Origin: CAKSHC01 sp045631845 | GTDB lineage: Bacteria; Bacillota; Clostridia; Oscillospirales; UMGS1783 | NCBI GenBank assembly: GCA_045631845.1 | Contig: JAZQVM010000082.1 | Span: 1-9,743, forward strand | DNA: 9,743 nucleotides | Direction of reading: 5' to 3' | In this document: positions 1 through 3,906 of the stretch, one piece after another | Numbering within the stretch: position 1 is the stretch's first letter | Layout of the letters: every line of letters starts with the position of its first letter | Notes under the pieces: generated by a model | What the model was told of the DNA's origin: nothing | The model's database searches: none | The model's input: only the letters and a program-made list of their open reading frames with translations | Made by a program: the position numbers and the translations under genes

Positions 1-13
1 ACAGACCACCAAA
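1..13 (+). repeat. 13-bp direct repeat, copy 1
   Basis: ACAGACCACCAAA at the window edge is identical to positions 150-162, where it forms and follows the right end of the palindromic element at 59-152. Both copies are followed directly by an A-rich, terminator-like hairpin. This suggests that the window opens at the tail of another copy of the same element, in tandem with the one at 59-152. The left part of that copy is outside the window, so this remains inference. Confidence 0.6.
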
Positions 14-14
14 T

Positions 15-50
15 AAAAGAGATACCCATTCATGGGTATCTCTTTTGTTT
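15..50 (+). terminator. Intrinsic terminator-like hairpin
   Basis: A near-perfect palindrome: arm 15-28 (AAAAGAGATACCCA) pairs with 33-46, with a 4-nt loop, followed on the plus strand by TTTTGTTTT. It can act in both directions because the 5' arm starts with AAAA. The gene it serves lies to the left of the window. Its arms closely resemble the hairpin at 652-681, with paired, pairing-preserving differences. Confidence 0.7.
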
Positions 51-58
51 TATCAAAA

Positions 59-152
59 TGTACAGGGCTCGAAGGGTCGGTAGTGAATTGGTGTCCGGTG
101 GACACCAAGAGCCGACCCAGCCCGAGCCGCAGCGAGGGAGAGTCCCTGTACA
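59..152. repeat. 94-bp nested palindromic (cloverleaf-like) repeat element
   Basis: The ends are perfect 9-bp inverted repeats, TGTACAGGG (59-67) and CCCTGTACA (144-152). Inside are nested inverted pairs: GGCTCG (66-71) with CGAGCC (123-128), GGGTCGG (74-80) with CCGACCC (112-118), and TTGGTGTCC (88-96) with GGACACCAA (100-108) around a GGT loop. The element is GC-rich amid AT-rich flanks and carries no convincing reading frame. It resembles a REP/BOX- or MITE-type mobile palindromic repeat. A structured RNA is the alternative, since a terminator follows it, but I see no promoter. Copy number in the genome cannot be judged here. Confidence 0.6.
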
Positions 153-162
153 GACCACCAAA
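150..162 (+). repeat. 13-bp direct repeat, copy 2
   Basis: ACAGACCACCAAA, identical to positions 1-13. It overlaps the last 3 bp of the palindromic element at 59-152 and runs into the A-tract of the next hairpin. Confidence 0.6.
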
Positions 163-195
163 AAATCCCTTGAACGTATGTTCTTGGGATTTTTT
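160..195. terminator. Bidirectional terminator-like hairpin
   Basis: AAAAAATCCC (160-169) pairs with GGGATTTTTT (186-195). An inner GAAC/GTTC helix (172-175 with 180-183) caps it with a GTAT loop, and two T-T mismatches separate the helices. It has an A-tract on one side and a T-tract on the other, so it could terminate in either direction. It directly follows the repeat element. Confidence 0.55.
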
Positions 196-284
196 ACTTA
201 TTCCCTTTTCCTTCTTCACTCTTCCTTATATGACGTTCAAGGATTTTTTGGGAGGGAATAAGGAATAGGGAACAAGGAATAAGT
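160..284. repeat. AT-rich imperfect palindrome
   Basis: The sequence from 160 to 177 (AAAAAATCCCTTGAACGT) recurs inverted at 233-249, missing one C. Further out, ACTTATTCC (196-204) is inverted at 276-284 (GGAATAAGT), and both halves are rich in TTCC/GGAA blocks. No plausible gene was found in 163-287. This looks like the remains of a palindromic or MITE-like insertion, or nested hairpins derived from one another. No target-site duplication is obvious. Confidence 0.45.
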
Positions 285-287
285 GAC

Positions 288-292
288 GGAGG
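288..292 (+). promoter_or_regulatory. Ribosome binding site of the four-helix-bundle gene
   Basis: GGAGG lies 8 nt upstream of a TTG codon at 301. It decides the start of the gene, because there is no suitable ATG: a protein-family match begins within a few codons of this TTG. No clear promoter is visible upstream. Confidence 0.6.
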
Positions 293-300
293 CGATCACC

Positions 301-653
301 TTGGCAGAAAGTCTTTTGCTCTCAAAATCCAAAATATTTGCTTTGGCTATTATTAGAGTATGTAACTCCATAAAACAAACAAAAAAGAATCGGTCCTGTC
401 AAATCAACTGATTCGCAGCGGAACCAGCATCGGAGCGAACATTCGCGAAGCCTTTTACGGTCACGGACGCGCCGATTTTATTGCCAAACTTCAAATTGCT
501 CTTAAGGAATGTTCAGAGAGCGAATACTGGCTGGAACTTATGATCGAAAGCGGCTATTGGGATGATTCTTCCATCCTAACGCAATGTATTGAATTAAAGA
601 AGCTTTTAATTTCATCGATTAACACAGCCAAACAAAACCTCAATAAACAGTAA
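301..653 (+). pseudogene. Four-helix-bundle protein (S23/IVP-like), frame broken by -1 shift
   Basis: This gene matches the S23/IVP four-helix-bundle family (known from proteins encoded in 23S rRNA intervening sequences and free-standing relatives; function largely unknown). It starts at TTG 301 with a GGAGG site. The first 29 codons (301-387) are in frame, giving a family-like start (SKIFALAIIRVCNSIKQTKK). Reading must then move back one base to continue from 387 as ESVLSNQLIRSGTSIGANI and, later, SEYWLELMIESGY, ending at TAA 651. The rejoined protein would be 117 residues, normal for the family. Without the shift, a TGA at 409 gives only 36 residues. The break lies exactly at A-AAA-AAG (381-387), so the cause may be a 1-base loss in an A-run, a sequencing error or programmed frameshifting. 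No neighbouring partner gene is visible. Confidence 0.8.
381..387 (+). promoter_or_regulatory. Candidate -1 frameshift heptamer A-AAA-AAG
   Basis: In the frame set by TTG 301 this reads ACA AAA AAG, which contains A AAA AAG, the same heptamer used for -1 frameshifting in E. coli dnaX. Slipping back one base gives GAA TCG GTC and joins the two parts of the four-helix-bundle gene precisely. I see no strong stem-loop just downstream and no internal Shine-Dalgarno stimulator, so function is unproven and simple mutational loss of one A is at least as likely. Confidence 0.35.
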
Positions 654-687
654 AAGAGATGCCTATTTAGGCATCTCTTTTGCTTTT
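652..687. terminator. Bidirectional intrinsic terminator
   Basis: AAAAGAGATGCC (652-663) pairs perfectly with GGCATCTCTTTT (670-681) around a 6-nt loop, followed on the plus strand by GCTTTTATTTT. It starts inside the stop codon of the plus-strand four-helix-bundle gene and lies 4 nt beyond the stop of the minus-strand membrane protein gene. It therefore serves both convergent genes. Confidence 0.85.
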
Positions 688-1399
688 ATTTTCTTACGAA
701 GCGATAACCGGCTAAGCTGCCCTGTGTAGCTGTAGATTGCGTGTTGATAAACTGCACTCCTTGTGTACCATAGATTGCGCCCCGGTAATATGTAATTGTT
801 GTAACCTCATTCATTTTAACTTGCTTTAATGCAAAGTCATGATGACGTTGTGCAAAATACTGACCTAAAACTCCCAGTTCCTTCTCTGAAACCAGATTGG
901 GATAACCAAATGCCGTATAATAAACGGCATCGCTTCCCTTTGCATTCTTAACATAGACACCTTTATAATCAACAAAAAATTCTTCTCCGGCTTCAATTAA
1001 TTTATCAATTTCCTGCAACATTGGTAACTCTCCAAGTATCAATGCATTTGTCTGTTCACTTGCCTTTTTAATCTGTCTTCTATAATACTTTATAGAAAAC
1101 CACACGCCAAATCCAACAAGCAGACTAATAATAAACATAAACAAAATAAAATTAGTGGCAAGCAACATAAATAGTATTGAGAATAATGAACCCATACTTG
1201 CAGTGCCAAATACAAAACTGAAAATGCCGCCTATTATGAGAAATATAATAGTCCTCCTGTTAGATTTTTTATCGGGTGGTACTATTACTCCAAAGACCTC
1301 CCCTCCGTCCTGCGACGAACACAAATATACCAGAGCGTTAATGGCCCATGTATCAACTACAAGAACCAATAACAAGATTAGAATTTCGATGATTTCCAT
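686..1399 (-). CDS. Hypothetical membrane protein, 237 aa
   Basis: I do not recognise a family. The protein has three likely membrane segments, roughly residues 4-26, 50-69 and 79-103, followed by a charged stretch (YYRRQIKK, 105-112) and a soluble C-terminal part of about 125 residues containing mixed alpha/beta-like sequence. The positive-inside rule would put the KYYRRQIKK end, and so the C-terminal domain, in the cytoplasm. The ATG is well supported by AGGAGG at 1408-1413, 8 nt upstream. The gene is visibly AT-richer than the leu operon and is a single transcription unit: its own promoter at 1590-1618, a structured leader with a terminator directly before its ribosome site, and a bidirectional terminator at its end. 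Expression may be controlled by attenuation in that leader. No catalytic motif is visible. Confidence 0.75.
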   Translation of the reverse strand: MEIIEILILLLVLVVDTWAINALVYLCSSQDGGEVFGVIVPPDKKSNRRTIIFLIIGGIFSFVFGTASMGSLFSILFMLLATNFILFMFIISLLVGFGVWFSIKYYRRQIKKASEQTNALILGELPMLQEIDKLIEAGEEFFVDYKGVYVKNAKGSDAVYYTAFGYPNLVSEKELGVLGQYFAQRHHDFALKQVKMNEVTTITYYRGAIYGTQGVQFINTQSTATQGSLAGYRFVRK

Positions 1400-1407
1400 T
1401 TTTACAT

Positions 1408-1413
1408 CCTCCT
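1408..1413 (-). promoter_or_regulatory. Strong Shine-Dalgarno of the membrane protein gene
   Basis: AGGAGG on the minus strand, 8 nt before the ATG at 1399. It begins only 5 nt after the U-tract (1424-1419) of the upstream terminator. This close packing is typical of leader attenuators, where read-through leads straight into translation. Confidence 0.8.
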
Positions 1414-1418
1414 AAAAT

Positions 1419-1450
1419 AAAAAAGTGTGCGCAACCGAAGCCACGCACAC
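1419..1450 (-). terminator. UUCG-capped intrinsic terminator in the leader
   Basis: On the minus strand GTGTGCGTGGC (1450-1440) pairs with GTTGCGCACAC (1435-1425) over 11 bp including three G-U pairs. The loop is UUCG closed by C-G, an extra-stable tetraloop, and six U residues follow (1424-1419). It ends the structured RNA that begins near 1586 and sits immediately before the ribosome site of the membrane protein gene, so the gene needs read-through or antitermination from the visible promoter. Confidence 0.85.
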
Positions 1451-1586
1451 CGAAAAACACGTAACTCCAATTGCTGCGACACAACGTTTCGACAAACTAT
1501 GAGAGAATGTGAAAGCGGAGAGCCGTGTTTTTGCCAAAAAACAAAACACTTCTCCCGTAGTTTGTCCTATTCCATTGTGTCGCAAT
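1425..1586 (-). ncRNA. Structured leader RNA / riboswitch-like element, unassigned family
   Basis: The RNA, read on the minus strand from a start near 1583-1586, folds into a long stem. The basal helix P1 pairs 1586-1575 (ATTGCGACACAA) with 1484-1470, with a 3-nt slip. An internal loop of 8 nt (1574-1567) against 6 nt (1490-1485) follows. Helix P2 pairs 1566-1550 with 1507-1491: 17 positions, one C-A mismatch and one G-U. The 42-nt apical part contains GTGTTTT/AAAACAC and CGG/CCG hairpins. The linker 1468-1453 (GGAG...CGTGTTTTT) is complementary to apical 1532-1517 over 9 bp plus 4 bp. P1's 3' strand could also pair with the terminator's 3' arm. Architecture and place suggest cis-regulation of the 237-aa membrane protein gene. 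An independent small RNA (including a divergent 6S-like RNA) is the alternative. I do not recognise conserved cores of T-box, SAM, TPP, glycine, guanidine or other common classes. Confidence 0.65.
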
Positions 1587-1589
1587 CAC

Positions 1590-1618
1590 AGTATAGCACA
1601 CTTCTCTTCAAAAAGCAA
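1590..1618 (-). promoter_or_regulatory. Sigma-A-type promoter with extended -10
   Basis: On the minus strand: -35 TTGCTT (1618-1613), a 17-nt spacer, and -10 TATACT (1595-1590) preceded by TGC, an extended -10. The expected start is at 1583-1586, which is exactly where the 5' strand of the leader's basal helix begins. The -35 box overlaps the last bases of the leu operon terminator hairpin. Confidence 0.8.
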
Positions 1619-1640
1619 GACACTCCGAAAGGAGTGTCTT
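1611..1640 (-). terminator. Terminator of the ilv-leu operon
   Basis: A 10-bp perfect stem, AAGACACTCC (minus strand 1640-1631) with GGAGTGTCTT (1626-1617), around a 4-nt loop. It lies 3 nt after the exonuclease stop codon and is followed by GCTTTTT. The U-tract is interrupted by GC, so termination may be incomplete, allowing some operon transcripts to run into the leader RNA. On the plus strand it is followed by TTGTTATTT. Confidence 0.7.
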
Positions 1641-1643
1641 TTG

Positions 1644-2330
1644 TTATTTGAGATATAATTTTGTTTTGTCGTGATACGGTTGCGCCTTGTAGGTGACCGA
1701 CGAAATCCGCGCGCCGCTTACCCCGAATTTGGGATTATACCCAAACAGGTTAAGATAGCGGGTCAGATCGGGCAACTCCTGCTCCATGGCGATGAGCACC
1801 TCTTTAAGAGCCAGCGTATCGTCAATCGCACGGTGGGAATTGACCACCTTATCCTGCAGACCGTACTGCTCAATGGCGGCCTCCAGTTTGTGCGGATAGT
1901 CCCGCCGATCCTTATAAACGGTGAGCGCATCGAGCATCTCAATGCCCTTTAGGGCCGAGGCGATCCCCTGCCGAGCCAACGAATAATACAGGAAACTCAA
2001 ATCAAAATGGGCATTATAGGCAATCACCAGCGCTCGCTCGCCCGCAAACATCTTAACAAACCGCCCCAGCACCTCGCCCTCGCCTAAGCCTTGGGTGGCA
2101 AGCATCTCATCGGTAATATGGGTCAGTTCTACAATCTTGGGGTCAAGCCTTACGCCCTCGGGCAGGCGGATAAACTCATCCATCTGATCGGCAATCACCA
2201 TCTCACCGCCCTGCCGTACCAATTTCAGTACCGCCAGTTCAATGATCTGATCCTTCTTGAAATTCAGCCCCGTTGTTTCGGTATCTAAAATGAGCAGACA
2301 ATCGTGCCCCTCAAACAACGACTCTAACAT
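1644..2330 (-). CDS. DEDDh 3'-5' exonuclease (DnaQ/epsilon-like)
   Basis: A 228-residue protein of the DnaQ-like ribonuclease-H fold exonuclease family, which cuts nucleotides from 3' ends with two metal ions. All five catalytic residues are visible: D16 and E18 in DTETTGL (Exo I), D110 in AYNAHFD (Exo II), and H166 with D171 in HRAIDD (Exo III). The sequence fits the PolC/epsilon-like branch; the substrate (DNA proofreading, repair or small RNA turnover) cannot be told from sequence. There is no helicase or polymerase domain, and the last 30 residues are an extension outside the exonuclease core. Its ATG overlaps the leuB stop in TAATG, so it is translationally coupled to leuB and is the last gene of the operon, although no link with leucine synthesis is evident. 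Confidence 0.88.
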   Translation of the reverse strand: MLESLFEGHDCLLILDTETTGLNFKKDQIIELAVLKLVRQGGEMVIADQMDEFIRLPEGVRLDPKIVELTHITDEMLATQGLGEGEVLGRFVKMFAGERALVIAYNAHFDLSFLYYSLARQGIASALKGIEMLDALTVYKDRRDYPHKLEAAIEQYGLQDKVVNSHRAIDDTLALKEVLIAMEQELPDLTRYLNLFGYNPKFGVSGARISSVTYKAQPYHDKTKLYLK

Positions 2331-3400
2331 TACAGCGCCTCAACCACGGCATCGCCCATGGCGGCGCAACCCACCTTGGTCGTGCCCTCCTGCCAGATAT
2401 CGGCCGTGCGCAAACCTTGATCGAGCACGGCGTGCACCGCCGCCTCAATGGCATCGGCCTCCGCCGCCATATCAAAGGAATAGCGTAGCATCATGGCCGC
2501 CGACAAAATGGTGCCAATCGGGTTGGCCACATCCTGCCCCGCAATGTCGGGCGCCGAGCCGTGGATCGGCTCATACATACCGAGCGTCCCGCTCGAAAGG
2601 GAAGCCGAGGGCATCATGCCGATTGAGCCGGTGAGCATGGAAGCCTCATCCGACAGAATATCGCCGAACATGTTTTCGGTAACAATCACGTCAAACTGAG
2701 TCGGGTTCTTAATGAGCTGCATGGCCGTGTTGTCGACCAGAATATCGTTATAGACCACATCGGCATATTCCTCCGCCAAGCGGTGCATCGTCTTGCGCCA
2801 AAGTCTGGAAGTATCCAACACATTGGCCTTATCCACCGAATGGAGTGCGCCGCGGCGCTTTCTCGCCGTTTCAAAGGCGACACGCCCGATGCGCTCAATT
2901 TCATACTCACTGTAGGGCATGAGATCGACCGCCACCAGTTCGCCGTCCACCTCTTTGGTTTCCCGATCGCCGAAATAAACACCGCCCGTCAACTCCCGCA
3001 CAATCAGCAGATCAATGCCGTTGCCGACAATCTCCTTCTTAAGCGGAGAGGCATCAGCCAGTTGCGGGAACAGTTTGGTCGGGCGCAAATTAGCAAACAA
3101 TCCTAATTCTTTGCGAACCTTAAGCAGCGCCTTTTCGGGACGGATGGAAGGATCGACATTATCCCACTTGGGACCGCCGACGGCGCCCAGCAGAACGCTG
3201 TCCGACTCCTTGCAGATCTGCATCCCCTCATCGGTGATGGGAACGCCGAACTTATCAATCGAACACCCGCCGATATCGACGATGCGATAGGCAAAATGGT
3301 GACCAAATTTCTCAGCCACGGCCGACAGCACCTTGACTGCCTCGTTTACGATCTCAGGGCCGATGCCGTCACCGGGGAGCAGGGCAATAATCTTATTCAT
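2330..3400 (-). CDS. leuB: 3-isopropylmalate dehydrogenase
   Basis: LeuB oxidises and decarboxylates (2R,3S)-3-isopropylmalate with NAD+ to 2-oxoisocaproate, the third leucine-specific step, in the cytoplasm. The 356-residue length is normal. Visible signatures are GDGIGPE (10-16), RELTGGVYFG (135-144) with catalytic Y142, K191 in VDKANVL, metal-binding D223 in LVDN, D247 and D251 in NMFGDILSDEAS, and the cofactor-binding stretch EPIHGSAPDIAG (277-288). The frame stays open 82 codons upstream, but the start is MNKIIALLPGDG at 3400: the family begins here, and AAGGAGG lies 6 nt before the ATG. The gene overlaps the end of leuD by 8 bp and ends in a 1-bp overlap (TAATG) with the exonuclease gene, so it is translationally coupled on both sides. 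Confidence 0.97.
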   Translation of the reverse strand: MNKIIALLPGDGIGPEIVNEAVKVLSAVAEKFGHHFAYRIVDIGGCSIDKFGVPITDEGMQICKESDSVLLGAVGGPKWDNVDPSIRPEKALLKVRKELGLFANLRPTKLFPQLADASPLKKEIVGNGIDLLIVRELTGGVYFGDRETKEVDGELVAVDLMPYSEYEIERIGRVAFETARKRRGALHSVDKANVLDTSRLWRKTMHRLAEEYADVVYNDILVDNTAMQLIKNPTQFDVIVTENMFGDILSDEASMLTGSIGMMPSASLSSGTLGMYEPIHGSAPDIAGQDVANPIGTILSAAMMLRYSFDMAAEADAIEAAVHAVLDQGLRTADIWQEGTTKVGCAAMGDAVVEAL

Positions 3401-3893
3401 GAGCCGCCTCCTTCTTGGCGATGGAGGCAAGCAGACCGCCCGCCTGAATAATCTCCTGAATAAAGGGCGGGAAAGGCTGAGCCTTGTATTCCTCGTTCTT
3501 GGTATGGTTAACAATGCGGCCGGTGTTGAAATCGACCTCCACATCATCCCCTGCCTCAATCTTCTCGGAAGCCTCGGGACACTCCAGAATGGCCAGGCCG
3601 ATATTGATGGAGTTGCGGTAGAAGATGCGGGCAAAGGTCGCCGCAATCACCACCGAGATGCCCGACTCCTTAATGGCAATCGGGGCGTGCACACGGGAGG
3701 AGCCGCAACCGAAGTTGGCACCGCCCACCATGATATCGCCGCTCTTTACCTTGGTCACGAAAGATTTATCGATATCCTCCATGCAATGGGCGGCCAGTTC
3801 CTTATGGTTGGCCGTATTGAGGTAACGGGCGGGAATGATAACGTCGGTATCAATGTTATCGCCGTATTTATGTACAAAACCGTGTGCGATCAT
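3393..3893 (-). CDS. leuD: 3-isopropylmalate dehydratase small subunit
   Basis: LeuD is the swivel-domain subunit that joins LeuC to isomerise 2-isopropylmalate to 3-isopropylmalate. The 166-residue protein belongs to the short, clostridial/archaeal-like type. GDNIDTDVIIPARYLNT (11-27) carries the substrate-selecting YL loop, and FGCGSSR (61-67) forms part of the active site. The start at 3893 is preferred to the ATG at 3899 because AGGAG (3905-3901) is 7 nt from the former and only 1 nt from the latter. One oddity: the near-invariant Glu of the family's GSSREHAP motif is Val68 here (GTG in place of GAG, one base). The gene lies 13 bp after leuC and overlaps leuB by 8 bp. Identity is sure; activity of this variant is less so. 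Confidence 0.94.
   Translation of the reverse strand: MIAHGFVHKYGDNIDTDVIIPARYLNTANHKELAAHCMEDIDKSFVTKVKSGDIMVGGANFGCGSSRVHAPIAIKESGISVVIAATFARIFYRNSINIGLAILECPEASEKIEAGDDVEVDFNTGRIVNHTKNEEYKAQPFPPFIQEIIQAGGLLASIAKKEAAHE
3401..3413 (-). promoter_or_regulatory. leuB ribosome binding site inside leuD
   Basis: AAGGAGG (minus strand 3413-3407) followed by a 6-nt spacer to the leuB ATG. It lies within the last codons of leuD and fixes the leuB start against the longer open frame. Confidence 0.85.
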
Positions 3894-3906
3894 AGCCATT
3901 CTCCTT

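Noticed and set aside
59..162. CRISPR array or tRNA-like gene
   Set aside because: Only two copies of a 13-bp repeat, with a 136-bp interval. The cloverleaf-like folds do not fit tRNA arm lengths or conserved positions.
32..268. Short plus-strand reading frames of 78 and 67 residues
   Set aside because: They run through the palindromic repeat and terminator hairpins, start inside a hairpin, and have no family-like sequence.
1425..1586. Assignment as 6S RNA
   Set aside because: It has a long hairpin with a central bubble, but the bubble is small, the apical part is branched, and it abuts the next gene's ribosome site. I cannot support the name without a covariance search.
1425..1586. T-box leader or hammerhead ribozyme
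   Set aside because: There is no AGGGUGGNACCGCG-type T-box antiterminator motif. A CGAAAC stretch is present, but the CUGAUGA core of a hammerhead is missing.
1427..1651. 74-residue plus-strand reading frame
   Set aside because: It crosses the structured RNA and two terminators on the antisense strand; its composition is explained by the helices.
2330..3646. leuB as a 438-residue protein starting at 3646
   Set aside because: The first 82 residues are arginine/proline/serine-rich shadow of leuD in another frame. LeuB homology starts at MNKIIALLPGDG, with AAGGAGG 6 nt before that ATG.
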